Below, one piece after another: positions 21,165 through 31,559 of a DNA stretch of 64,000 nucleotides; the first letter of the stretch is position 1; the number at the start of each line of letters is the position of its first letter. The stretch lies in contig WHUZ01000098.1 of NCBI GenBank assembly GCA_015179045.1, forward strand, positions 124,001-188,000, given 5' to 3'. This stretch comes from Kalaharituber pfeilii. Its lineage: Eukaryota; Ascomycota; Pezizomycetes; Pezizales; Pezizaceae. A model generated the notes under the pieces. The model ran no database searches, was not told the DNA's origin, and saw only the letters and a list, made by a program, of their open reading frames with translations. Both the position numbers and the translations under genes were made by a program.

Positions 21165-21262
21165 ATAGGTTTTTAGGCATATTAGGCATATGGAGCATAT
21201 AGAGTGCGTATATGAAAGCTTAGGCATATTGGGCATGTTAACTCTGTTGAATATGTTGAACA
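21165..21262. repeat. Short-period repeat of gcatattg/gcatgttga units
   Basis: Degenerate 9-bp units (aggcatatt, gggcatgtt, gaacatg). The same motif forms the larger array at 58740-59020. Confidence 0.6.
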
Positions 21263-21599
21263 TGCACTTCTTACTAGTATATTGAGTATAATAAGTGAAA
21301 TTGGGATGCTGACAACTATATAAATATGCACAATATCTCATATGTGTGCTCAATATTGGCCACTGGCTAGGCCACTAGCTAGGCTACTCGCTTAGCCACT
21401 CATTGAACTGCTTATTGGGCCGTAGTGGATGGGCTAACAGACCATAGTAGGATGATATGGGCAAGCTGGGCTGTTGATCAGAACACTTCCAGCTTTAAGT
21501 TGCCAGTTGACACTACTTGGATTGCCTCTCATTCTGACGTCAAGTTCAACTGCGATATAGTAAAGGTGCCGATGCACTGAGATGTATTTGTTGGCAGGA

Positions 21600-22140
21600 C
21601 TATTGTAATACATACCTACAGGCATGGCAGACCCCTCTCGATAGTGAGATATGGCAACATAAGCTCAACTTGATACATTATAACAAGTCTCTCTCAATGG
21701 CACGAGACATGGCAATATGAGCCCAACTTAATTGGTATGGCAGGTCCACTCATCGATGGTGCGAGATATGGCACAATGAGTTGAATTTTACAGGTATGGC
21801 AGGCCCCTCTCGATGACGTGCTATACTGCAGAATGAGCTCTAGTGACAGGTATAGCAGGCCCCTCTCGACGATGCGAGATATAGCAACATGAGTTGAATT
21901 CCACAGGGATTTTTTCTTTTTTCTTTTGAATTAATCGCATGCCACCCTGAGGGCTATGGCGATGCCCATTCACAGGGATTGTGGGCTCCTCTTGGTGGCG
22001 TGAGATGCTTCAATATGACAGGCATGACAGGGCTCTTTGCTAGCGAGGGATAAGGCAGAATATGACGGCCACGGCAGCTCTTCTCAATGGCTTCAGATGT
22101 ATTACAGTGAGCTGTGGCAACATGGGCTATATTTATATGA
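21600..22140. repeat. About 63-bp tandem repeat, 8 diverged units
   Basis: Units share ggcatggcaggcccctctcg, then gatatggcaacatgagct. They are diverged and interrupted by a LINE-A tail at 21911-21967. No coding frame spans them. Confidence 0.8.
21911..21967 (-). mobile_element. LINE-A tail-only insertion, 57 bp
   Basis: A T-rich run, then the hairpin with outer stem ATCGC/GCGAT. The duplication attccacagggat / attcacagggatt flanks it. It sits inside the 63-bp tandem array. Confidence 0.85.
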
Positions 22141-22300
22141 AAGAGCTAAAGTGATAGGGCAATAGATGATGGCATGGCATGGTGAATTGATGATCACAAC
22201 AGCTAGAAATAAATAATCAGTTGTTCAATGTGGCATGGTATCTGCAGGGTTAATGGCATTACCTGTATATAGGGCCCTATGCCGACGAGAAGAGTAGGCA

Positions 22301-22562
22301 TGCCTAGGTTTTGAGAAGTATTATCAGTTACACCCTGGGTGATGAATTTGATGGGTTGGACGTGCAGACTCAGGCCAGGCCCCCCGCACCACCGCCACCA
22401 CCTCAACCCTTGGGGCTCAGCCGGGCTGAGCCCCAAGGGTAATGCCTAGGTTTTGAGAAGTATTATCAGTTACACCCTGGGTGATGAATTTGATGGGTTG
22501 GACGTGCAGACTCAGGCCAGGCCCCCCGCACCACCGCCACCACCTCAACCCTTGGGGCTCAG
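22301..22562. repeat. 142-bp tandem duplication with a 33-bp perfect palindrome at the joint
   Basis: 22301-22420 is repeated at 22443-22562. The junction is a perfect palindrome at 22407-22439 (arms cccttggggctcagcc, one-base centre at 22423). The duplicated unit contains the 5' junction of element E5, so the duplication postdates that insertion. Confidence 0.9.
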
Positions 22563-23066
22563 CGAGTCAGCCCCATCACGTGCATACTAGACACGCCTCC
22601 GACGGAACCATCGACAGAGCAGACTCCCGGAATCACGGCGGCGCCCACCCCGGGCCCGCTAATTCCAGAAAACGGAAGGGCAAAGTGGCTTTCGCCACCG
22701 ACTACGCCCTCAAAAGACAGCTCGACGACAAGGAGGCAAAGAAAATTGCCTCAGCACCAGCGGTCACCCAGGACAGTCTCCACCCGCCGTACCAGTCGTC
22801 AAAACACCCCCAACCCCGCCAACCCCACCAACCCCACTTCCGGCCCCCCACATCCGGGGCAAAAGAAGCAACGGGAAACAAACCCAGGATCCCCCTCACC
22901 AACCAAGACAGCCAAGCTTTAAAACCTCAAGGAACGGAATAGTGGTACCCCTAAGGAAGAACTTAGGGAACGTCCAAAGATGGCTGGAATCCGCCAACAA
23001 AAACCTGGGAAAAGTGACTGGGATCCGGTGGTTGAAGAAAAAGGAGATTCTCCTAGGTGAGGGGAA

Positions 23067-23674
23067 TTTTTTTTTTTTTTTTTTTTATATCATTACTCGC
23101 GTGCCGCCCTAGGGGCTATGGCGAGATTAGTTACATGAGATTAGATACATATGAAGGTAGAAGAAAAGGAATAAGAAAAGATCCTGTGTGTCTCCTATGC
23201 CCCTGCCCACTCCAAGATGTCTCTAAGTGGGTCTGTGTCCTTGCTCTTCGGAGGAGTGACCAAGTCTTGCATGCCTCCTGGCCACTTTCGTTTCCATGTC
23301 CTGCACCTAGTGAGCACATGTTCAGTAGTCTCCTCCTCCTCCCCACACCATCGACACTCTGGGCTGTCTGCTTTCCCGATTTCGTACTGCCATTTTCGTA
23401 GTAACTTGCCGCCCAGTATTCCTGCTAGTGTGGCTATGTGTCGACTTCCAAGTCTTGTCAAGGGACGGTAGCTGAGCCCTAGCCGGTTTCTCTCTGTGGC
23501 GCGATGATGTCTCGAGGTTTGTCGTATCCCATCTTCTGTTATGGTTTCATCTTGGTAGGGGAGGCATGTGCCTATTTTCGCAGCTGTGTCTGCCTCGGTG
23601 TTCCCTTTGACTCCTATATGGGACTTGACCCACATCACTGCAACGTCCCAGTCACCTCGGTCTGTTCTCGCTTT
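23067..23674 (-). mobile_element. LINE-A, 5'-truncated, 608 bp, with ORF2 C-terminus
   Basis: Target duplication taggtgaggggaa at 23054-23066 and 23675-23687, perfect. Minus strand: poly(T), hairpin (CTCGC/GCGAG), a 3'UTR of about 75 bp, then coding sequence to the truncation point. It shows that a LINE with ORF2 carries the same tail as the ORF1-only elements. Confidence 0.95.
23195..23674 (-). pseudogene. LINE-A ORF2 C-terminus (RNase H end, Cys/His motif)
   Basis: An open frame of about 160 codons with the RNase H signature WVKSHIGVKGNTEADTAAK. A conserved stretch (LAGILGGKLLRKWQYEIGKA) and a zinc pattern CRWCGEEEETTEHVLTRC (C-x2-C-x7-H-x4-C) follow. The stop is followed by the tail. The catalytic N-terminal part of RNase H, the reverse transcriptase and the endonuclease are all missing through 5' truncation. 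The family resembles the LINE-1 ORF2 end in plan but not closely in sequence. This is the best-preserved LINE-A ORF2 piece in the window; relics at 13930-14400 and 20747-21150 cover the same region. Confidence 0.9.
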
Positions 23675-23984
23675 TAGGTGAGGGGAAGCTTACTAGCTCG
23701 GTGGTGGTGTACCTCGAGGAACGGATCGAACCAACACCGGGCAAAGTGAGACTGGGGGGAAAATGGTTAAAGTCGTGCGAGTGTGAGTGGGACAGAAGAC
23801 GGAGGACTTGAACCTTTTCTTCCCTTTGGCCCGCAAGACAGAAACAATCACGGGCAATACTTTTAGTTAACCCGCAACAGTATTGATATAAAAAAAAAAA
23901 AAAAAAAAAAAAAAAACACCCTGGGTGGAGAAGTAATTTTGGTTCCACTGGGCACAATAGGGCGCCATACATGGTTGCATTATA

Positions 23985-24491
23985 TCCCCACCGAAGAAGA
24001 CCCAAAAATCCACCGGAAAGACTGCCAAGCAACCCGTTCCAACATCGAGTCCCGACGCCACCACCTCGAAACAAGGCGTCGTTGTCCACGGAATTGCCCT
24101 CAGAAAAGACCTGGGGAAGGTGCGACGATGGCTGGAAGATGGGAATCCGGATCTGGGAAAAACGGTTGGAATAAGGTGGTTGAGAAAGAAGACGCTGTTG
24201 GTGGAGGAGGGGAAGAAGACAAGTTCAATCGTGGTGTACCTTGAGGGAGAAACCAGCGTGGAGAAGGTGAGACTGGGCGGGAAATGGCTGAGGGTCAGCA
24301 CATACGAATCGGACAGACGGCGGAAATGAAGGGAGACCCTTTTGTATGGACACCCGCAACATGTATAAGTACCGCGGGCACTACTTTTAGTTAGGCATAG
24401 TTACTGTTTTTTCCTTTCTCTTAATATACACCTCGCCATAGCCCACAGGGCGGCACGCGAGTAATGAAATAAAAAAAAAAAAAAAAAAAAA
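23985..24491 (+). mobile_element. ORF1-only retroposon E3, 5'-truncated, 507 bp
   Basis: Perfect 12-bp target duplication ggttgcattata (23973-23984, 24492-24503). The frame 24080-24329 encodes the ORF1 C-terminal domain (GIALRKDLGKVRRWLEDGNP, KKTSSIVVYLEGE, VRLGGKWLR). A 3'UTR, hairpin (CTCGC/GCGAG) and poly(A) follow. No ORF2 sequence lies between ORF1 and the tail. Confidence 0.95.
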
Positions 24492-24619
24492 GGTTGCATT
24501 ATACGTTGAGCATGCAATAGAAGTTTTTTAAATACGCCGGCACTGCAGGAGAACCTGCCGCACCACGGTCACAGGGTTCCCGCGCAGCGGAAATATTATT
24601 TTTGCTGATGGGTATCGGA

Positions 24620-24896
24620 TGAGAATGAGTGGAAGGATAGGTGGTTGATGTTACAAGATGTTCATACTATAGACTGATATTTTGTCATCCGTTAAATCCA
24701 GTTTTTTTTTTTAATTTTTATTTTATTTTTGTTTTTAATTTCAATTTAATTTTATTTATTTATTTTTATGAAATATTAATTGCACAGGGCATTTATCTCT
24801 GGCGGGTGGACTGGTATATTGTGTGTGAACTGCGTAATTTTTGTTGGGGTGCGGGCGTTGCAACGGACTTTCGACTTGTAACTCCCGGCCGCCGTA
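24620..24896. repeat. Right arm of the inverted repeat
   Basis: Inverse of 20213-20515, ending ctcccggccgccgta. The enclosed 4.1 kb holds tandem repeats and LINE-A insertions but no transposase. Flanks ggggctagt and gggtagtct are similar but not a clean duplication. Confidence 0.8.
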
Positions 24897-25324
24897 GGGT
24901 AGTCTACCCTCAGCAGGATCAGCGGGGCAGCCATTGATGGCGGGTGAAGCGGACCCAGATTTCGCTCTCTTTTGGATTCTTTCTGCCCATCTGGCGCTTC
25001 CTGGATGTTCTTGTTACTTCTTGGAAGCCTGCGACGTATTCAAGGACTGAGAAGACGGCTCAAGCTTCCGGAGATTTTATTCCATTATTGTTACAGGGTC
25101 CGACACTAGTCTGTAGCCTGAATCGCTGTAATAAAAGTTGCAATGGCTGGCGGGGTGGGCTCTGGGATTGGTTTCCTGAGTGTATGACTGTAATTGAGCT
25201 TGTAAGTACTTCATCGTTCGGGAGGTTTTCTGGTTCTCCCTACTAACGTTTTTATTCATGGCTGTGCAGTCGGTATTTGAGCTCTCCTGTTGGACCTCGG
25301 CAGGGGTTGAGGTGTTGGCAACGG
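24897..25324. other. No gene recognised
   Basis: A mixed forward frame of about 100 codons (24944-25246) has no recognisable motif or neighbouring exon; probably fortuitous. Confidence 0.4.
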
Positions 25325-25530
25325 ACGTGAGCATTGCAAAATCCTCAAAATTTCACCCGGAGAGCAAACCTTGAGAAGTTAGCATCTTGGAACAAAAATT
25401 AGATCAAAAAACTCAGCGTGTTAAGAATCTTCAATTTATGTAGGTTTTGCAAGCGGAAGGGTTGTGATTGCGAAGTCGCTTCCAATCACTAGCGCTTGTT
25501 CTGTCAGGGTGGCTGTCGACGTTGTTGGTA
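25325..25530 (-). mobile_element. LINE-A 5'UTR fragment
   Basis: Minus strand matches the 5'UTR block of E1 and of 46757-48091 (tagatcaaa..., then ttggaagcgac in inverse). It stops near where ORF1 would begin and has no tail. See also 44092-44310. Confidence 0.75.
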
Positions 25531-25746
25531 TAAGTGCTTATACATCCATCTCTGCATCTGAAAACATCGAGAGAGCAGGCTCGGGCAGTGGTTAACTGTG
25601 AATGAAGTGAATTCTTTTGATCACAGGACATTCTGCATGTACAGTCGACAAATAAGATCATGATATAAGTAGGTATGGGTCGTTGAAAACGTTGTCGTTC
25701 CTCGAAACGAAGAGCTGAAACTATATGTAGGCTAAGGAGGATCGCA

Positions 25747-25797
25747 ATACCCCCCACAGGGCGGCATGCGATTACTGATAGAAAAAAAAAAAAAAGA
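25747..25797 (+). mobile_element. LINE-A tail-only insertion
   Basis: Outer stem ATCGC/GCGAT, inner stem CCC/GGG, then ATTACTGATAG and poly(A). Flanks aaggagg and aaaggagg are similar. Confidence 0.75.
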
Positions 25798-26421
25798 CAA
25801 AGGAGGTGGAGTACTAGCATGTGCATGATTACAATCTTTCTTAAAACGGAAAGAACGTTAAGAATGCTTTAGTAATGCATCGCACAGGAAGTAGCTAAAT
25901 TTAAAAATGGTTTGGACATTGTTGCTGAGTGTATAGAAGTATATGTGAACTACATTAGTACTGAAGTCTGTAGAGTTCATACACATATTATCAGATTAGG
26001 GAAAGCGCGACATAAAAATGGTCTCCGAAAGCGACTACACATAAGTAGAAACGTGACTTTCGTCACCGTGAGCTAGTTATTTCAATGAGAACCACACAGT
26101 CCAACGAGAATGCTAGCGATAAAACATAAACAGATATGACTCCTGAGTCTGAGTGACAACAATTGATGAATAGAATAACATAGAGCCTAAGTTACAAATT
26201 AGGATTGAACGCATCCGATCTCGAAGCTATATCACACCCGACAACCCGTCAATTCAACCCCCTCCTAACCCCTTTGCTATAGTCTATAGGGCGGTATACG
26301 GGGAATTATTTCTTATGAGGGAAAAAAGAAAAAAATTGCTAAATATAGGAATGCAACGAGAAGAAAATGCTTGAGGTTAACGTGAACAGATATAGTTCTA
26401 AGGGACAGACGCTAGCGATAG
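25798..26421. other. Intergenic downstream of the NLR gene
   Basis: No gene. An old plus-strand tail (ctatagtctatagggcggta, 26277-26300) without poly(A) is the only feature. Confidence 0.5.
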
Positions 26422-29400
26422 CTATGCCACCTTGCTGTCATGTTCCAGCTTTAAGCGTAACATCGTAGCAATCTCGTGGTGTCCACGCTGGTTGGCCATG
26501 TCCAGAGCAGTTTCAGAAGCAGCATTGGCCTTTGAACAGTCGATCTTGTCATGTGAGAGAAGCATCTTCGTTACGCTGGTGTGCCCATGGTAAGCCAATA
26601 TATGCAGTGGTGTGTCACCATCGTAGTCGCCACTATTGACATCAGTCCTGCTGTCTGTAAGCAGCAAGTCGACCACATTGTCATGCCCTTTAGCAGCTGC
26701 AGCATGCAGTGGTGTCCAGCCATCTGCATTAGCTGTATTGACGTCAATCTTGTCATTGGCTAGCATCCGCTGAACTACCTTTTTTAGTCCCTTGTCAGCT
26801 GCTATATGAAGTGGTGTCCAGCCATATTTGTCAGCCAAATTAACATCGATCCTGTCTTTCACTAGCATCACCTCGACCACTTTATCATGACCCTGTGAAG
26901 CTGCCGTCCACAGTGGTGTCCAGCCGTACTCGTCAGCAATATTCACGTCGACCCTGTCATTCCCTAGGAGCAGCTCGACCACTTCACGATGTCCCTGAGA
27001 CGCTGCAGTATAGAGTGGTGTCCAGCCATATCCATCTGCTGTATTCACGCTGACTCTGTCATCCGCTAGCAACAGCTCGACGACCTTGCTGTGTCCCTTT
27101 TGAGCTGCTACATACAGTGGTGTCCAGCCATTTTTGTTAACCATATTCACATCGACCTTGTCATGTGACAGCAACCGCTCGACCACCTTGTCATGTCCCC
27201 GTAGAGCTGCTACATGCAGTGGTGTCCAGCCATATTCGTCGGTTATATTCACACCAACCTTGTCATGTGAGAGCAACATCTCGACCACTTTATCATACCC
27301 TTTGTCAGCAGCAGCATACAGGGGTGTCCAGCCTTCTTTGGTAAACTTATTAACATCGACACTGCAATTCGCCAACAGCAGCTCGACAGCTCTGTAATGT
27401 CCATTCCGAGCGGCGATACACAATGGTGTCCAGCCAGCTTTGTCAGTCATATTGATGTTGACCTTTTTGTCTTCTAGCAGCAGCTCTACGACATTGTCAT
27501 GTCCATTATATGCTGCTGCCCAGCAAGGAGTGATAGCTCTCATACATGCGCCTTTGACATCATCCGTTGAATTTAGATCGATATCTCCTCGAACCCGAAG
27601 TCGTTGCAAGAGGTCCATATTTCCATTCCATGCTGCCGCTGTTAAACATCTGCTCAGGACGGGCTCTGGCAGAGATGGAATGAATTTTGGATCATTCAAA
27701 ATGTACTCTTCGATTAACACGCCTAAATCAAACACCACAGCAGCTATAAAAACTGACCCACTTCCCGATGCTGCATGTATATACCGTTTCAAGTTAAAAT
27801 CTAATAGTGCTTGATGCTTTTCGAAATCCCAGAATGTATCAAATATCTGAAAATGGTGTACACTTTTCATGAATCCTGTGTACTGCTCGTGATGGAAGTA
27901 TTGGTATAGTTTGCCTTTCACATGATCCTTGGATGCTTTAGAGGCATGGACTCCCCAATAGCAAAAGGCATACCATAAGAAAGGGAAATCGGTGACCAAA
28001 TTCCGGCCATCCCACTGAGATTTCTGGTATGCTTCACCTCGGTCTGTGGTTAGGTACTTCAAGCACACAAGTGTAATAACAGAGTGCGCTTCAGCAATTA
28101 ATGAGGTGGGTGAATGTGATGTATGTGCACTTGGAAATAGTAGATCGGGATGTTTCTCAAAGAACTCTTGTGTACTTTGATGGATGAAGCGGACAACAAA
28201 CTTATTCCCAATGATACTAGAGTTCAATCAACATTAGCACTGATTTTCATTATTAAACAGTCTTCATAATTACTCACGCCTTATTCTGTACAGTGTCTCT
28301 ATGCTCTTCCTCGATCAGCAGACCTCCACAGTTGGAAAGTAAGTATGATTTATTCACTCTGTCATATCTGTCAAAGCCAGAATCTTCATGTGTAGCAAGT
28401 GCATCCATAAGTGCTTCAGGCTCCAACCGATCCCAGGTAAATGCTACTAGCATGAAGGCTTTCTGAATTGTTTCCCAAAAATCTGCATTGTGGACTTTAA
28501 TGCGTTGAATTGCATCATGATAGGTACTTTCTAGACCTTTAGGAAGATTTCTCAAAGCCTCCCTTAGCTTCTTGAGGCTAGGCGTGTTGGCAATAGAAGT
28601 AAGATGAAGCTGAGCAATTAAGAACCTTTAATTGCAGTAGTGTTAGTAAGAGAAAGTGAGGGAATCGAGAATGAAGATGCTTACATCCCACATGCCTGCT
28701 GTATAATTCTTTCAGTTACCTCATTCCGAAGCTCAGGGTCAGCGTAGACAAGGTTGTAAAGGTTTTGCCCTGTTCTTGACAATCCCTCAATTCTTGCCTT
28801 AAGATACAGCCTGATATCACTGTCTATAGCCCTTATCTCCAGGCTTGAGCAGCCGTTTTCCAGGAAGAATTCATCAGTGCCATGGTCAGGCCGAGAGGTT
28901 GCGAAAAGCTGTATGTTGCCCTCAGAGTTAATGAGATCGAACAAGTGGATCCGTATTAATTCACGTTGATTGGGACATTCATCCAATTCGTCAACTATAA
29001 GGAACACCTTCTCAAAAGTAGAAGCACATTTCTTGATCCTTTCCGTCACATTTTTGAGCGGCAGATTGCATTTTTCTTTGCCCCAGTATTCTCTATACAG
29101 CTCACTGAGATCAGGCGTAATGTAAGAGTATTTCTCCAGTTGGCGTAGGATACTTCCAAGGAGGTTCGGTAGAGTCTGGGTTTTCTGGTCACCATAGTTG
29201 CAAAATAAAAAAGCAAGCCCAACCGGCTTCTTGCCAGAGATTTGCTGCTTGATGCAGTACTCATCTGTCAAATATTTTATCACAAGAGACCTAAAGGAAC
29301 GTTTGATTAATAAATGAGATGGGAAAGAAAGTCTTCTAGGGTGCTATACGTGAGAGTAGTCTTTCCAGCACCAGCTATAGATTTGAGGATGAACAATCAG

Positions 29401-31035
29401 CTGTTGCTGTCACGTTTTTAAATGGTAGGAGACTTACGCATTCCATAACAAAACAATGCCCTGAACTCTCCTCGTAACCATTTGATAAATTTTTCATCCT
29501 TCAGAAGCCACATTCCAGTGCCAGGCTCAAGAGTTGCATAAACATTGTTTTGTGCATTCGAAAATATTAATGGCGATAGCCATTCATATGCTTTTTCTCT
29601 AGTGTCATCTATTTCATTAAAAGGTGGTGTTTAGCTACTTGGGCGATCGTTTAGTCTCTCAGTCGGACAGCATTTTATCGTACCTTGAAGCTTATTGTGT
29701 ATCTGAACTGCAAAGGTTCTAGTTTCTACTGCGACGCTCCTGATGTATGAAAAACTGATATTAGCAGGTCTCGGACTAACATGTATGGTACAGAGCTTAA
29801 TTGGAGGCATGTTCACGTTTTTCAGAGAACAAAGGTCTGAATTGAGGGAAATGAAACATACCTCACTTCTGCCACATTGTTGCTAACATCGGAAATTCTG
29901 GCTTCGGAGTGTAATGCAACTTCCCTAAAATTTTTATGCACACGTTAGAAGAATCTCTGGTAGCGAAGATGTAAACTGAGAACGTGCGATGGGGTCTAAG
30001 CGCACTCAATTTTTGTCTGGCTTGAGCCAATGGCTACAATCTCTTTTCCAACCTCGGCAAGCATCGCTTCATTCTTAGATAGACCCGCACTAAAATGGCT
30101 CTATTGTCAGCCACACGTGCACTTGAGGACATGGAAAAAGTCCCTGGTCGAAAACCATGCGACTGCCTTAACAGACCTTAGTAGTCCCACACTATTGTCT
30201 ATCTCTGTCACTCTAGAGAGTACATTCGACGAAGCCTCCCTAGTAGCAGCATTGACAATGGTCAGCATGATTATTAGTGTATAGAATACCTACTGGTTTT
30301 GCATTGGATTAATTACATGTGCTCAAGTGGCAGCATTCTGTGCAGGATGTTGGTAGTCATCTCAAGTGCGTGTATAAGTTCTTTAAACTCATCCTCTTGA
30401 AAAGGCCACACACATCGATTGACCAATGTTGAGATAGTGGATGATTTTTCCGTGGTGGAACTAGCGGTGGCGCCAGAAACTTCCGGCCCACTTCCCAGTT
30501 GTGTTGGATTGAAGCCAGTGACAGGAATCAACTGACTTTTAGAATTTTCCTTACCACCCTTCCTCCTGTTGCTTCCAATCAAGCTTTTAAAATATCTCTC
30601 TTTCGTGGATTTTTCGTACTACTAGCATTGGAAGATCCCGCCCAAGAGGTTGTATCAGCAGTGAGGCCACCAGTAGTGGAACCCTCAGTAGATATAATGG
30701 AGGTTGCATCAGAGATGGTGACACTAGCGTTAGCTTGCAATTGACGGTCAACAAGTGTCGAAGTTTGAGCCTCAACGGTGATCACGGGCTGGTTAAGGAG
30801 ATTCCGAAGCTTTGGATCTTGAAGAATTGTGTTTAACTGCTCAAGGCTCTGCTCTGCTTCCGCTGAGGTTTGGTTGTGTTCCTTTCTATCAGCTACTTGC
30901 TGCATATTTAATGTATAAGTTGAGCTGCTTGATAAGTTCTTGGCGGGACGCTGGGGCGTCTTTGACTCTCTGGAGATATTGAACCAGTTGGGTTGCAACT
31001 GGGAACAGACCGAACGCTAGCCCTGCAGTATCCAT
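26422..31035 (-). CDS. NACHT-ankyrin NLR-like protein, at least 11 exons
   Basis: A STAND NTPase of the fungal NLR type, expected to act in non-self recognition or cell death (family knowledge). Exons supported by frame and GT-AG ends are 26422-28216, 28278-28625, 28685-29290, 29350-29374, 29438-29608, 29684-29739, 29862-29924, 30006-30089, 30177-30239 and 30317 to about 30582. The N-terminus starts at 31035 (MDTAGLAFGLFPVATQLVQY, a fungal NLR N-domain pattern), but the joining of 30582-30930 is unresolved, with two frames overlapping, so a missed intron or a frameshift is possible. NACHT: a 25-nt exon carries the P-loop (YGMPGAGKTTLT across the splice), Walker B is VFLIVDELDEC, and GMFLIAQLHL lies downstream. 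The C-terminal 400 residues hold about 11 ankyrin repeats of 34 aa, eight with GWTPL. A class-B retroposon lies about 180 bp upstream of the start. Confidence 0.88.
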
Positions 31036-31211
31036 GCTGATGGGAAAGGATATTCGGCCGGTGTATGCTAAAGTTGCGTGAAGTTGAAAGGTCCGGAGTT
31101 AGAACGTTTGGTTTGTCAGCCACTAGTTGTGGAACGGAACTAATAAGCTTCAGCTCCCTCGAAGCCTTTTGATGAGGTGAACAATTTCTTTGCCGCAAGC
31201 GAGAAAAGGCT
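31036..31211. promoter_or_regulatory. Presumed NLR upstream region
   Basis: 176 bp between the NLR start codon and a class-B retroposon. No clear TATA box is seen. Its role is inferred from position only. Confidence 0.35.
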
Positions 31212-31471
31212 TTTGCGTTGCAAAGGTGTGGAGGAAACTGCGAAGGTGTGGAGAAGAGGGGAGGGGGGAGAGGGGGAGATATATAGGGGAGCCTCCCTGA
31301 TGCAGAAACCAGAAGAACCGCCCGATAGAAGGGGGTGGAACGGGGATGTGTATATAGAACTTTCTTTGTTAAAGCCTGTCTCCGGGCTTTGAGGGCTTGC
31401 CCAGGGACCCTGCCATGGCTTGGCGCTGCAAGCGGGGTTACGTGATTAAAAAAAAAAAAAAAAAAAAAAAA
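31212..31471 (+). mobile_element. Class-B retroposon, 260 bp
   Basis: Perfect 13-bp duplication gcgagaaaaggct (31199-31211, 31472-31484). A purine-rich 5' part is followed by a body (gcagaaaccagaagaaccgc) and the tail hairpin with outer stem CCTGC/GCGGG and inner GCTT/AAGC, then GGTTACGTGATT and poly(A). Non-coding. Related copies lie at 7605, 9631 and 62685. Confidence 0.95.
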
Positions 31472-31559
31472 GCGAGAAAAGGCTAAGGATAGAAAAAGAA
31501 ACCAAGTCAATGGATACGGGGTTGAGCCTGAAGTGAAGGTGTCAGCTTCAAGAGCCAAT

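Larger units (their letters stand above)
22484..23916 (+). mobile_element. ORF1-only retroposon E5, 5'-truncated, with nested LINE-A
   Basis: Target duplication caccctgggtg at 22473-22483 and directly after the poly(A) at 23917. It contains an ORF1 remnant with proline-rich linker (to about 22940), then the C-terminal domain in another frame (NLGKVTGIRWLKKKEILLGE at about 23000). That domain is interrupted by a LINE-A insertion (23067-23674) and resumes at 23688 with TSSVVVYLEER and VRLGGKWLK. It ends with a 3'UTR, a partial tail and poly(A). There is no ORF2 of its own. Confidence 0.85.

Noticed and set aside
21600..22140. CRISPR-like array
   Set aside because: Units are contiguous, diverged 63-bp tandem repeats with no unique spacers of constant length; eukaryotic context.
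20213..24896. Call as a Mutator-type transposon
   Set aside because: Long arms fit, but no 9-bp duplication and no transposase were found; kept only as an inverted repeat.
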